The position numbers and the translations under genes were made by a program. Positions 9,608 to 19,582 of a stretch of 64,000 bases of DNA are shown here, piece after piece (within the stretch, counting starts at the first letter, position 1; every line of letters begins with the position of its first letter). Location: contig NZ_FPIY01000003.1 in NCBI RefSeq assembly GCF_900119145.1, forward strand, positions 348,299 through 412,298, in the 5' to 3' direction. This DNA comes from Cellulophaga fucicola. Its GTDB lineage: Bacteria > Bacteroidota > Bacteroidia > Flavobacteriales > Flavobacteriaceae. A model generated the notes under the pieces. The model was not told the origin of the DNA and did no database searches. It worked only from the letters and a program-made list of their open reading frames with translations.

Positions 9608-10019
9608 TTTTCATTATGAAACAGAATTTAGTCTAGAAGATAATACCAAGTATATCGATTGGATTAATAGGATTATAGCTTCTGAGGAGCATTTAGTAGG
9701 TGATATTAATTACATTTTTTGTGATGATGCTTACCTTTTAAACATCAATCAGCAGTACTTAGATCACGATACCTATACAGATATCATCACTTTTGACTAT
9801 ACAGATGGTAAGCTAATTGGGTCAGATATCTACATTTCAGTAGACAGAGTTAAAGAGAATGCAGTAGATTTTAAGGTAGATTTTAGTCAAGAATTGCTTA
9901 GAGTTATGGCTCACGGCATACTACATTTATGTGGTTTTAAAGATAAATCTACAGAAGAAGCTGCTTTAATGAGAAGTAAAGAAGAAGAAAAAATTAAATT
10001 GTTCCACGTGGAACATTAA
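9600..10019 (+). CDS. ybeY: Endoribonuclease YbeY (16S rRNA maturation)
   Basis: 139 residues, matching the UPF0054/YbeY family, which acts in 16S rRNA 3'-end maturation and ribosome quality control. The metal-binding segment reads HGILHLCGFKD. His105 and His109 fit the H-x3-H part of the family motif, but the position of the third zinc ligand (His in E. coli) is Asp115. The start overlaps the DUF4175 stop (9600-9607). The last codons contain a parS-like palindrome. mnmG follows after 4 nt, so DUF4175-ybeY-mnmG looks like one operon. Confidence 0.93.
   Translation: MIDFHYETEFSLEDNTKYIDWINRIIASEEHLVGDINYIFCDDAYLLNINQQYLDHDTYTDIITFDYTDGKLIGSDIYISVDRVKENAVDFKVDFSQELLRVMAHGILHLCGFKDKSTEEAALMRSKEEEKIKLFHVEH
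10000..10015. other. parS-like 16-bp palindrome, site 1 (inside ybeY 3' end)
   Basis: TGTTCCACGTGGAACA is a perfect palindrome that fits the widely conserved chromosomal parS pattern TGTTNCACGTGNAACA bound by ParB. It overlaps the last coding triplets of ybeY. No parA or parB gene is in the window. The identical 16-mer recurs at 11925-11940. Confidence 0.75.
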
Positions 10020-10023
10020 AGTT

Positions 10024-11892
10024 ATGTTTGATAAAGAATACGATGTTATTGTAGTAGGTGCCGGTCACGCTGGTGCTGAAGCAGCAGCTGCTGCAGCTAA
10101 CCTGGGTTCTAAAACCCTCTTGGTTACTATGAACCTGCAAACTATTGGACAAATGTCCTGTAACCCTGCTATGGGCGGTATTGCTAAAGGGCAAATAGTA
10201 AGAGAAATTGATGCGTTAGGTGGGTATAGTGGAATTATTTCTGATAAATCTGCCATACAATTTAAGATGCTTAACAAGTCTAAAGGACCTGCAATGTGGA
10301 GTCCTAGAACACAAAATGACCGTATGCGTTTTGCTGAAGAATGGCGTTTAGCACTAGAGCGAACACCTAAAGTTGACTTCTATCAAGAGATGGTTTCTGG
10401 CTTAATTATAGAAGGAGAAAAGGTATGCGGAGTTAAAACTTCTTTAGGAATAGAGATAAGATCTAAGTCTGTTGTACTTACAAATGGCACCTTTTTAAAT
10501 GGATTAATTCATATAGGAGAGCGCCAATTAGGAGGTGGTAGAGCAGGTGAAAAAGCAGCTACAGGTATCACAGAACAACTAGTAGATTTAGGTTTTGAAA
10601 GTGGTAGAATGAAGACCGGAACACCTCCTAGAGTAGATGGTAGATCACTAGATTATTCTAAAATGATAGTGCAGCCTGGGGATGAAATTCCAGAGAAATT
10701 TAGCTATACAAATACCAAAGCTTTATCTCATCAAAGAGATTGTCATATGACGCATACGAGTACTTTAGTACACGATTTATTGCGTGAAGGTTTTGATAGA
10801 TCTCCTATGTTTAATGGTAGAATTAAAAGTCTTGGACCAAGATATTGTCCGTCAATTGAGGATAAAATTAATAGGTTTGCAGACAAGGATAAGCACCAAT
10901 TATTTGTTGAGCCAGAGGGGTGGGATACGGTTGAAGTTTATGTAAATGGCTTCTCTACATCGCTACCAGAAGACGTTCAATTTAAGGCTTTACGTTCTGT
11001 AGTTGGGTTCGAAAATGTGAAGTTTTTTAGACCTGGTTATGCTATAGAATACGATTATTTTCCGCCTACACAATTAAAGCATACATTAGAAACTAAGCTT
11101 ATAAATAACTTGTATTTTGCTGGTCAAATTAATGGCACAACTGGGTACGAGGAAGCAGCAAGTCAAGGTCTAATGGCAGGTATAAATGCGCACTTAAAAG
11201 TGAAAGAAGAAAGCCCTTTAATACTAAATAGGGACGAGGCTTACATAGGTGTTTTAATAGATGATTTAATTACAAAAGGTACAGAAGAGCCATACAGAAT
11301 GTTTACTTCTAGAGCAGAATATAGAACATTATTAAGACAAGATAATGCTGATATTAGGCTTACTCCAATGGGCCATAAAATTGGTTTAGCTTCTGATTCT
11401 CGTCTAAAAAGAATGGAAGAAAAGCTTAAAAAATCTGATGCTTTTGTAAACTTTTTTAGAGAGACAAGTGTTGTTCCAGAGGATATAAATCCTATTTTAG
11501 AATCTGTAAATTCGGCTCCTGTTAAACAATCTCACAAGATGTTTAAGAGCTTTTCTAGGCCAAATGTCACTATGGATCACATGCGTAATTTAAAGTCTGT
11601 AGCAGACTTTATAGAGAAGGAAAATATAGATGGAGAGGTAATGGAGCAGACCGAAATTCAGGTTAAATATTCAGGTTACATTGCTAAAGAAAAGAACAAT
11701 GCAGATAAGCTACAGCGCCTAGAGAATATTAAAATTCCAGAGAATTTTGATTATAGATTATTAAAGTCATTGTCTTACGAAGCACGTGAAAAGTTAGAAG
11801 CTATAAGGCCTGTAACTATATCGCAAGCATCTAGAATTAGTGGTGTTTCGCCTAGTGACATTAGTGTGTTACTTGTTTTTATGGGCAGGTAA
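10024..11892 (+). CDS. mnmG: tRNA U34 carboxymethylaminomethyl-modifying enzyme MnmG (GidA)
   Basis: 622 residues. With MnmE it installs the carboxymethylaminomethyl group on uridine 34 of certain tRNAs, using FAD and folate. The N-terminal Rossmann motif VVGAGHAGAEAA, the GidA signature with SCNPAMGGIAKG, GERQLGGGRAGE and the GTPPRVDGRSLD segment are all present. The C-terminal helical domain that binds MnmE is complete (ending SDISVLLVFMGR). The ATG lies 4 nt after the ybeY stop. The gene ends 25 nt before a palindromic terminator that also holds a parS-like site. gidA is classically found near replication origins, which fits the two parS-like sites around it. Confidence 0.97.
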   Translation: MFDKEYDVIVVGAGHAGAEAAAAAANLGSKTLLVTMNLQTIGQMSCNPAMGGIAKGQIVREIDALGGYSGIISDKSAIQFKMLNKSKGPAMWSPRTQNDRMRFAEEWRLALERTPKVDFYQEMVSGLIIEGEKVCGVKTSLGIEIRSKSVVLTNGTFLNGLIHIGERQLGGGRAGEKAATGITEQLVDLGFESGRMKTGTPPRVDGRSLDYSKMIVQPGDEIPEKFSYTNTKALSHQRDCHMTHTSTLVHDLLREGFDRSPMFNGRIKSLGPRYCPSIEDKINRFADKDKHQLFVEPEGWDTVEVYVNGFSTSLPEDVQFKALRSVVGFENVKFFRPGYAIEYDYFPPTQLKHTLETKLINNLYFAGQINGTTGYEEAASQGLMAGINAHLKVKEESPLILNRDEAYIGVLIDDLITKGTEEPYRMFTSRAEYRTLLRQDNADIRLTPMGHKIGLASDSRLKRMEEKLKKSDAFVNFFRETSVVPEDINPILESVNSAPVKQSHKMFKSFSRPNVTMDHMRNLKSVADFIEKENIDGEVMEQTEIQVKYSGYIAKEKNNADKLQRLENIKIPENFDYRLLKSLSYEAREKLEAIRPVTISQASRISGVSPSDISVLLVFMGR

Positions 11893-11917
11893 CTTAAGTT
11901 TATATAATAAAGAATTT

Positions 11918-11954
11918 ACCCAATTGTTCCACGTGGAACAATTGGGTTTTTTTG
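11918..11954 (+). terminator. mnmG terminator built on a 30-bp perfect palindrome
   Basis: Bases 11918-11947 are a perfect inverted repeat (13-bp stem plus a 4-nt ACGT tip when folded), followed by a seven-T run. It is 25 nt after the mnmG stop. The central 16 bp are the second parS-like site. Confidence 0.85.
11925..11940. other. parS-like 16-bp palindrome, site 2 (inside the mnmG terminator)
   Basis: The sequence TGTTCCACGTGGAACA is identical to site 1 and shares its centre with the 30-bp palindrome of the terminator. One element may therefore serve both ParB binding and transcription termination. Confidence 0.75.
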
Positions 11955-11955
11955 T

Positions 11956-13170
<1,215 letters not shown>

Positions 13171-13231
13171 AATAATTCTTGGTTTAATTTTTGTTGCTAT
13201 TAAAAAATAAATTCATTCTAAAAAACGTAAA

Positions 13232-13792
13232 ATGAAAAACGTATTTGTTGTTGTTGTAGTTTTAATTTTTTTTCAATCTTGTATTCCTTTGCGTGTTGCT
13301 CCCAATATTGAAGATTACAAAATTACCAAAGGCAAAACTTTTAAGAGAGGTTTACCCAAACAGCGAGTTTTTGTTTTTGAAGATCCAAAAAACGAAAGTG
13401 AATTTTATAATTATATAAACACAAAGTTTCAGTTATACAATGCAGATGTTTTTGACAATGTTCCTTTTTTTATAAATAACACACCTTATTATTTTTCGTT
13501 TTACGAAGTAGAAAAGAAAGATAAGAGTATAGACATACTTTCTCCTACTCTAGGTGTTCTTGCAAATAGAGCTATAGGTTCAGAGAACAATCCTTCTGAT
13601 TTTTTTAATGAGCAGCCTAAATTGCGTATAGATGGTAATTATTATATTGCTATTAACGCTTATGATGAAAGCGGAAAAGATTGCTTGGATAAAAAATCAC
13701 TTTCACGTCCTTTAGTTTTAAACTATCTTCGTGCTTTAAAGAAAGAATATTTAGCTACGCACAATTACAATGAAGTTTTATTTAAAAACTAA
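13232..13792 (+). CDS. Hypothetical lipoprotein
   Basis: 186 residues with a lipoprotein signal peptide (hydrophobic VVVVVLIFF then QSC, the predicted lipidated Cys at residue 16). I recognise no domain in the mature part, which is rich in aromatic residues and Asn. The tandem repeat ends 61 nt upstream. The 3' end overlaps the methyltransferase gene by 23 nt, so the two are probably co-expressed. Confidence 0.75.
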   Translation: MKNVFVVVVVLIFFQSCIPLRVAPNIEDYKITKGKTFKRGLPKQRVFVFEDPKNESEFYNYINTKFQLYNADVFDNVPFFINNTPYYFSFYEVEKKDKSIDILSPTLGVLANRAIGSENNPSDFFNEQPKLRIDGNYYIAINAYDESGKDCLDKKSLSRPLVLNYLRALKKEYLATHNYNEVLFKN

Positions 13793-14597
13793 AGACCACT
13801 CTGTAACTCAAGAAGAGTTTACATTAAACTATAATGCAGATTTAGATATGTTGGTTACAGATCCGCAACCAAAAAATTTAGGAGTGTATTACGAGAGCGA
13901 TGATTATATCTCTCATACAGATTCTAAAAAAACAGTTGTAGACAAAATGTACCAAACTGTAAAAAATTATAGTTTACAGAAAAAGATACAAATCTTAACC
14001 AAGTTTACAAAAGGAGAAAAAACATTATTAGATGTTGGTGCAGGTACTGGCGACTTTTTAATTACAGCCAAAAATAATAAATGGATTTGCGATGGTGTAG
14101 AGCCAAGTACATCTGCAAGAGAAAAAGCAACACAAAAAGGTTTAGAGCTTTTTAGCAGTTTAGAAACTTTACCAGAAAAAAAATATAACGTAATTACGCT
14201 TTGGCACGTTTTAGAACATTTGCCAAATTTGGATGAACAAATAAAAACACTAGAATCTAAATTAACTGAAGACGGAACTTTAATTATAGCTGTTCCTAAT
14301 TTTAATAGTTACGATGCCAAACACTATAAAGAATTTTGGGCTGCTTATGATGTCCCTAGACATTTGTGGCATTTTTCTAAAACAGCAATAAAAAAGATTT
14401 TTGCAAAACATAATATGAAACTGGTACAAACCAAGCCAATGTTGTTTGATGCATTTTATGTTTCGCTATTATCTGAAAGATACAAAACCGGAAACCAGAA
14501 TATGCTAACAGCATTTTATAGAGGATTACGTTCTAATATATCTGCGATGAAGACTAACGAACATTCTTCTATCATATACATCCTAAAAAAGAGCTAA
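13770..14597 (+). CDS. Class I SAM-dependent methyltransferase
   Basis: 275 residues. The SAM-binding motif I is LLDVGAGTGDFL, with an acidic strand end (GVEPS) as motif II and the usual post-motif WHVLEHLPN. The layout matches Methyltransf_23/UbiG-like enzymes of flavobacteria. The substrate cannot be told from the sequence. It overlaps the preceding lipoprotein gene by 23 nt and ends 23 nt before a hairpin terminator. Confidence 0.88.
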   Translation: MKFYLKTKDHSVTQEEFTLNYNADLDMLVTDPQPKNLGVYYESDDYISHTDSKKTVVDKMYQTVKNYSLQKKIQILTKFTKGEKTLLDVGAGTGDFLITAKNNKWICDGVEPSTSAREKATQKGLELFSSLETLPEKKYNVITLWHVLEHLPNLDEQIKTLESKLTEDGTLIIAVPNFNSYDAKHYKEFWAAYDVPRHLWHFSKTAIKKIFAKHNMKLVQTKPMLFDAFYVSLLSERYKTGNQNMLTAFYRGLRSNISAMKTNEHSSIIYILKKS

Positions 14598-14620
14598 AAC
14601 GTATTTTAAAGCTATTTAAG

Positions 14621-14666
14621 AAGGGTTTAGTGCTTGCAGCGAGTAATAAGCCCTTTTTTCTTTTTT
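14621..14666 (+). terminator. Terminator after the methyltransferase gene
   Basis: Arms 14621-14628 and 14648-14655 pair (8 bp, one G-T pair) and run into a T-rich tract to 14666. The rest of the 363-nt gap to ompH (14598-14960) is AT-rich, with degenerate copies of ATAGTTTTTATTGATT around 14710-14770, and holds the ompH promoter. Confidence 0.7.
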
Positions 14667-14870
14667 AATTGATTAAAAGTTATTTATGAAAGCTGTTTTT
14701 GATAGTTTTTAACTATTTAATATGTTTATATTAATAGTTTTTATTGATTATAGTTTTTATTGATTTAAATAGCTGTTTTCTATCTATTTTCATTATAGTT
14801 TCTAAAATGATGTTTTTTTAGAAAAAGACTAAAAACTAAATTTCAATCAATTTTAAAACTAACATCTGTT

Positions 14871-14903
14871 TTTGTTGAAGATTAAAAAACTTTTCTATTT
14901 TTG
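14871..14903 (+). promoter_or_regulatory. Promoter of ompH (-33/-7 type)
   Basis: TTTGTTG at 14871-14877 lies 18 nt before TATTTTTG at 14896-14903, an exact TAnnTTTG -7 box, so both halves of the Bacteroidota promoter are present at normal spacing. Its position rules out the upstream in-frame start at 14901 for ompH. Confidence 0.7.
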
Positions 14904-14960
14904 CTCAACTTAAATTTTGACTTTCCGTCGGTTCGGAAGTTTTATATTAAAAACCTAGAA

Positions 14961-15467
14961 ATGAAAAAAATTATTTTTGCACTTGCATTCATCGGTTTAG
15001 TAGGATGCCAACAAAGTAAAATGGGTTACGTAGATAACGTAAAACTAATGAACGATTATAAAGAGAAAGTAGATCTTGAAACTAAGTTTAAAGCTAAGAT
15101 TGAAGCTTTTGGTAAAAAAAGAGATAGCGTACAGCAAGCTTTTCAGATGGAAGCACAAGCTTTCCAAGTAAAGGCTCAGAAAATGGCACAGGCTAAAGCA
15201 CAAGAAGAGTACGGTATGTTACAGCAAATGAGCCAGCGTATTGGTCAACAGTTGCAAGCAGAAGAAAAGCAATTACAAGTAACCAGCCAAACAGAAATGG
15301 ATAGCTTAGTTGCTAAAGTAAAAAGAGAGATTAAAGCATATGGTACAACAAACGGTTTCTCTTACATCTTTGGTGGTGGAGACGGTGGTAGCGTATTATA
15401 CGGATCAGAAGCAGATGACCTTACTGATGAAATTACTAAGATCTTAAATGATAACTACAAGAAATAA
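14961..15467 (+). CDS. OmpH/Skp-family periplasmic chaperone-like lipoprotein
   Basis: 168 residues from the ATG at 14961. A lipobox-type signal (ALAFIGLVGC) is followed by GYVDNVKLMNDY, the OmpH start, then a long Gln/Ala/Lys-rich helical hairpin and the C-terminal segment ending TDEITKILNDNYKK. Skp-type proteins hold unfolded outer-membrane proteins in the periplasm. The lipid anchor here is inferred from the Cys. I chose this start because an upstream in-frame TTG overlaps the promoter and would spoil the signal peptide. It is flanked by its own promoter and terminator. Confidence 0.9.
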   Translation: MKKIIFALAFIGLVGCQQSKMGYVDNVKLMNDYKEKVDLETKFKAKIEAFGKKRDSVQQAFQMEAQAFQVKAQKMAQAKAQEEYGMLQQMSQRIGQQLQAEEKQLQVTSQTEMDSLVAKVKREIKAYGTTNGFSYIFGGGDGGSVLYGSEADDLTDEITKILNDNYKK

Positions 15468-15492
15468 TAACTTGTAAGTAACACATATTAAG

Positions 15493-15519
15493 AGTCTCAG
15501 CATTTGCTGGGGCTTTTTT
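15493..15519 (+). terminator. Terminator of ompH
   Basis: A 9-bp stem (15493-15501 with 15506-15514, two G-T pairs) and ATTT loop are followed by six Ts, 26 nt after the stop. Confidence 0.85.
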
Positions 15520-15601
15520 GTTTTTACCTCTAAATTAAAAAATCTATATTTATAGTTCTATAATTTGTACACTCGCGTAAAAGCGCTACTAAAACAATTG
15601 T

Positions 15602-16300
15602 ATGACTCAAGAAATAAAGACAGAAGCATTAGAGATGATCAAGGAAGATGTTCTGTTTGGTTTTTATAGTGAAGAAGAAATATTTAATAGTATAAGCGAT
15701 GCATTTTACGATGCAGAAGATTTTGATGACGATTGGCTTACCAAAGAAATAAACAAACAATTTGTAGCGCATAAAAACAATAGTACTAGCTGGAACAAGC
15801 AAACCATATTTACAAGACTTGTATCTGTTTTTGACCAACTAAACAAAGAAAAAATAGTAAGCCTACATAAAGCTGGCTACACCAGGCAAGATGCCCAGGA
15901 CGATTGTAGAGAAATAGTAGACGAACTAGGCGCTATTGGCATAATAGCAAAAGGGTATTGCTATTACCACGCTCAAGACTTACAGAGAGCGCTAGGAGAA
16001 GACGGAATGCTTTATATTGGATATGATAGTATAGAACCAACAGATAGTGCAGCAGAAGCCGTAGCAAACAGAATTGTTACCCTATTAAGAGAAAATGGCT
16101 TTACAGTGTCTTGGAACGGATTTATAGACACTAGAATAGAAATTAAAAACATTACGTGGCAAAAAGTGTACGATGGTGTAGACTACAACTACAGCCGTGT
16201 TTTTTCTATTATAGAAGAACATCACGCACCAAAAAATAAGCTTGATACTACCACAACTAAAACTACCCAAAAATCCTTCTGGAAATTATGGAAACACTAG
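15602..16300 (+). CDS. DUF6891-family protein
   Basis: 232 residues, predicted cytoplasmic with no signal peptide or membrane segment. It resembles the DUF6891 family, whose function is unknown. The N-terminal third is acidic, the middle carries DELGAIGIIAKGYCYYHAQDL and the C-terminal part contains VANRIVTLLRENGFTVSWNG and WQKVYDG. It starts with an ATG and is transcribed alone, with a hairpin after it. Confidence 0.75.
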   Translation: MTQEIKTEALEMIKEDVLFGFYSEEEIFNSISDAFYDAEDFDDDWLTKEINKQFVAHKNNSTSWNKQTIFTRLVSVFDQLNKEKIVSLHKAGYTRQDAQDDCREIVDELGAIGIIAKGYCYYHAQDLQRALGEDGMLYIGYDSIEPTDSAAEAVANRIVTLLRENGFTVSWNGFIDTRIEIKNITWQKVYDGVDYNYSRVFSIIEEHHAPKNKLDTTTTKTTQKSFWKLWKH

Positions 16301-16335
16301 TGTTTATAGTGTAAAACAATAATTATTTTATTTTT

Positions 16336-16381
16336 AAGCTGAAAACAACGTAGGTAAAAACTGTCTTGTTTTTAGCTTTTT
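16336..16381 (+). terminator. Terminator after the DUF6891 gene
   Basis: A 13-bp stem (16336-16348 with 16366-16378, one G-T pair) and 17-nt loop, followed by Ts to 16381. Confidence 0.75.
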
Positions 16382-16484
16382 ACGTATTTCCGTAATTTTT
16401 TATTGCGATTATCTGTTATATTTGAGAAGCAATTCTTTCCCCCAAGATTTATTTTTTAATTGATTTAATAACATACCAACAAAG

Positions 16485-16883
16485 ATGAATTTAGAGCCTT
16501 TGAATAATGATGATCTAGCTTGGTCTGATGTAGGTTTATCTGATGTTTATGAGAAAATAAGCACTCAAAATGAACTTCTAATAGAGAATAATAAAGAGCT
16601 ATTATCTTTATTGGAATATCAACAAAAAGAGAACATAAAATTAGGAAGACGAAATACAATATTGACCTATATTTCTTTGGGTATTTCCTTGTTTTTTGTT
16701 GCTTCAACAATTTATAATACAATTAATAGGGTTGATTATGATTATTATATTTTGTCAGAGTTGAAGAAAAGTAATAAAGTTAATGAGGAATTTCAAAATA
16801 AACTATTAAAATTAGTTTCTCAAAAGCATAAGAAATCAGAGCTTACTAATTCAACAAACAATAATTTAAAGCTGGCTTTATGA
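16485..16883 (+). CDS. Small membrane protein, unknown
   Basis: 132 residues, not recognised. An acidic N-terminus and a short helical region (NELLIENNKELLSLLEYQQK) are followed by one membrane helix (about residues 63-84, TYISLGISLFFVASTIYNTI) and a Lys/Asn-rich tail. It overlaps the next gene by 4 nt, which points to coupled translation. Confidence 0.65.
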   Translation: MNLEPLNNDDLAWSDVGLSDVYEKISTQNELLIENNKELLSLLEYQQKENIKLGRRNTILTYISLGISLFFVASTIYNTINRVDYDYYILSELKKSNKVNEEFQNKLLKLVSQKHKKSELTNSTNNNLKLAL

Positions 16884-17305
16884 AAATCAGATACACTAAA
16901 AAAAAGGTACGTACCAATATTCTATTCTCATTTTTGTTTGTTATTTATGCATTATACAAATCGGTATATCTTACTATAAAAAGTGATTCTATAAAGTGGA
17001 TTGGCTTTATTTTACTAATTATAGCTATTATTTGGTTTATAAAATGCATACTAAAATCTACCAATTATTACCTGTCTATAGACAATGGTATTATAAAAGA
17101 AAGAAATTTTTTTCGTAAAAAAACAGCATTAGAAGATATAAGTTATTTAAGAAAAACAGATGATCAGTATATTATAAAAACTGCAAAGTCCGAGTTGGTT
17201 GTTTATAGTAAAGATGTAGAAGAAAAATCTCTTAAAAGCTTAGATAAAGTATTAGCAACTTTAGACTTGCCAGCAGAAAAATATCCTTTTGCAGTTAGTC
17301 AGTAA
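16880..17305 (+). CDS. Membrane protein with a small beta-rich (PH-like) domain
   Basis: 141 residues. Two membrane helices (about 13-30 and 41-58) are followed by a soluble beta-rich segment (YYLSIDNGIIKERNFF to AKSELVVYSKD) that resembles bacterial PH-like/YcxB-type domains. The likeness is weak and the role unknown. Its start overlaps the previous gene by 4 nt. Confidence 0.65.
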   Translation: MKIRYTKKKVRTNILFSFLFVIYALYKSVYLTIKSDSIKWIGFILLIIAIIWFIKCILKSTNYYLSIDNGIIKERNFFRKKTALEDISYLRKTDDQYIIKTAKSELVVYSKDVEEKSLKSLDKVLATLDLPAEKYPFAVSQ

Positions 17306-17338
17306 TCTTTTATTTAAGCTTAAATTAACCACTTTAAA

Positions 17339-17373
17339 AAAACCAACGTTAGTTTGTTGCTATTATTGGTTTT
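17339..17373 (+). terminator. Possible weak terminator
   Basis: AAAACCAA (17339-17346) pairs with TTGGTTTT (17366-17373) around a 19-nt loop, 34 nt after the preceding stop. The T tract is short. Confidence 0.4.
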
Positions 17374-17440
17374 GTCTCTAAAAAGCGCTTAAAACAGCTT
17401 TAAAACAGAGGTTATTTGCGCTACACTGTAAAATTAAAAT

Positions 17441-17749
17441 ATGAATGAGATAAATTTTAAAAAGTGGGCATTTCATTTTACTATTTGGAGCTTTATTATA
17501 AATGGAATATCCCTTTTCTTTAAAATAAACTTTAATAGTATTACTGGTGAAGTATATAATTATGAAGAAAGAATATTTTATTTAAGTATTCTTTCTCAAC
17601 TAATGTTGCTACTAGCTATTGTGTTTTTGGTAATAAGCATTGTAAAAAAAGAAAAACGTAATTACCAATTCTGGACTACTCTTGTTTACGCGCTAGTTTT
17701 TGGCATAATCCCTATTTTAATTCTTATGTTTGGTTATCATTTTGTTTAA
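17441..17749 (+). CDS. Small three-helix membrane protein, unknown
   Basis: 102 residues with three hydrophobic helices (about 10-27, 47-68 and 76-98). No family recognised. It lies in a run of short membrane genes between the DUF6891 gene and the histidine kinases. Confidence 0.55.
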   Translation: MNEINFKKWAFHFTIWSFIINGISLFFKINFNSITGEVYNYEERIFYLSILSQLMLLLAIVFLVISIVKKEKRNYQFWTTLVYALVFGIIPILILMFGYHFV

Positions 17750-17801
17750 AAAAGTGAGCCTATAAATAGCTAGCTAGTATTTCTCAGCCTTAAAAGTATT
17801 T

Positions 17802-18128
17802 ATGAAAATAGTAAAACTCATTCTTGGTTACATTCTTTGGGCTATTCTAATTTGTCTTTCTTCATTAGGGCTAGTACGTTTATGGATAGGTCCAAAAAAA
17901 ATAGCCGTAACATTTTTAGAGCAATTAATGGATTGGGGTTATGGTTTAACTTTAATGATAGATTCTGCTTTAATTGCTAGTATTACTACTGTACTTTTTA
18001 TTCTTTTAGATGTTTTTATCCTCAGAAAAAAATTAAAACCCAATCATAAACCAATTGGTATTAAATTAATTTTAGCTCTTGTGTTAACAGCTGTGGTAGG
18101 TGTCATCTTTTTGTTAATAAATCCTTGA
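17802..18128 (+). CDS. Small three-helix membrane protein, unknown
   Basis: 108 residues with three hydrophobic segments (about 5-25, 48-70 and 86-105) separated by short charged loops (LRKKLKPNHK). No family recognised. It runs towards the minus-strand histidine kinase gene, 71 nt away, with no clear hairpin between them. Confidence 0.6.
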   Translation: MKIVKLILGYILWAILICLSSLGLVRLWIGPKKIAVTFLEQLMDWGYGLTLMIDSALIASITTVLFILLDVFILRKKLKPNHKPIGIKLILALVLTAVVGVIFLLINP

Positions 18129-18199
18129 TTTTCTTATATTGTTAAGTAGCACGTTTGTGTTTGGTCTCAGATTCAAAATGGTGAAATTAGTATAACAAG

Positions 18200-19582
18200 T
18201 TACGTGTTTTTTAAATACGTGTTAATTGTAAACCTAAATGTAGCACCAATTTCTGCGTTGCTTTCTAAGGTTAATTTACCGCCAAGCATTTCTGTATATG
18301 CCTTTGCAATAGTTAGGCCAATACCAGAACCGTGTAATGCATTTTTATGGTCTACATCTACTTGGTAAAATGCTTTAAAAATAGCATTAAACTTATCTTT
18401 AGGAATGCCAATACCACTGTCTTTAATTAAAAACTCAATAGTGTTTTGGTCTTTATAAAAACACCTAAAGTCTATGGTTCCCTTTTCGGTATACTTAATA
18501 GCGTTTTTTAAGAGGTGTTTTAGCACTTCTGTGAGCTTTTCTTTGTCAGAATATATAATGGCTTCAGTTGTACTAATTAAGTTGTTCTTGGTAAATACAA
18601 TTCCCTTTTCTTTGGCCGTTGGTAACAATGTATTGTGTACAAGATCTATAACTTCGGTTACATTAAAAGTAGATGCCTCTACAAGCATTAAACCTGTTTC
18701 TACTTTAGAGATATTTACAATATCAGAAATAATGTCTAATAGCTTATTTCCGTTATTATTTATAAGTTCTACGTACTCTTGGTATTCTTTATCTTCTTTA
18801 TTATATTCTTTTAAAAAATCTGTGCAGCCTAGAATACCATACATTGGTGTGCCAATTTCGTGACTTACATTTGTTAAAAATGCAGATTTTAATTGGTCAG
18901 ACTTTTCGGCTCTAAGTTTTGCAGCAACTGCATTGTTGTGCTTTACTACCAATTCTTGCTGTAATAAATTTTCTTTAATTAGGGCATTATGCAATTGCTC
19001 TATTAAAAATGAAATAGAAAAAACCAGAATAAAATTAAAGAGCACATTATTAACAGTAACTACCGCAAATACATCAAAATCGTACTCGTTAAAAATTGGA
19101 AGATGAAAGAAGTTAAAGTAAAAAGCGGCTATTAAAATTACATACAATACTACACTTATTAAAACCGAATTTATACCAGCCTTTCTACCTTTGTATAATG
19201 TAATTAATCCTGTAGTTGTAAAAATTAAAATACTTCCGTTTCCTTTAAACCCAAGGTGTAATAATAAAGCAAAGGATAAGAGATAAAGGTTTATAGAAAA
19301 TATTGTTTTTTTAGTTTCAAAATCTATTCTTTTATTTAGAACTATAAAAGTTAAAACCAATACTGCAATTGTATCTGCAACTAAAACAAACCAATCTCCT
19401 CTTGTAACAGCAACATAACTACTGGGCATATAAGATAGAATGCCAATTAAAAAAGTGAGTAAAAGAATAGAGATAAACAGTTTATCTCTAAAATAGTCAA
19501 GGCCTTTTTTCTTATTTAACTCTTTAAAATTACTGTAACTTACATACCAGTTTATATAAGATTTCCACCATTTCTGAATCAT
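18200..19582 (-). CDS. Membrane histidine kinase, paralogue 1
   Basis: 460 residues from the ATG at 19582. The N-terminus has about six membrane helices and no recognised sensor domain. A linker follows, then HisKA with the box SHEIGTPMYGILG (phosphoaccepting His), and HATPase_c with the N box LLKNAIKYTEKG, G1 DSGIGIP and G2 GSGIGLTIA. A GTG 24 nt upstream extends the frame, but the paralogue begins with the same MIQKWWKSY, so I use the ATG. In the H box, Gly replaces the common Arg of SHExRTP. No receiver domain or response-regulator gene is nearby. It is a tandem duplicate of the next gene. Confidence 0.9.
   Translation of the reverse strand: MIQKWWKSYINWYVSYSNFKELNKKKGLDYFRDKLFISILLLTFLIGILSYMPSSYVAVTRGDWFVLVADTIAVLVLTFIVLNKRIDFETKKTIFSINLYLLSFALLLHLGFKGNGSILIFTTTGLITLYKGRKAGINSVLISVVLYVILIAAFYFNFFHLPIFNEYDFDVFAVVTVNNVLFNFILVFSISFLIEQLHNALIKENLLQQELVVKHNNAVAAKLRAEKSDQLKSAFLTNVSHEIGTPMYGILGCTDFLKEYNKEDKEYQEYVELINNNGNKLLDIISDIVNISKVETGLMLVEASTFNVTEVIDLVHNTLLPTAKEKGIVFTKNNLISTTEAIIYSDKEKLTEVLKHLLKNAIKYTEKGTIDFRCFYKDQNTIEFLIKDSGIGIPKDKFNAIFKAFYQVDVDHKNALHGSGIGLTIAKAYTEMLGGKLTLESNAEIGATFRFTINTYLKNT

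Noticed and set aside
14901-14960. Upstream start for ompH
   Set aside because: It overlaps the -7 box and would put non-signal residues before a normal lipoprotein signal peptide.
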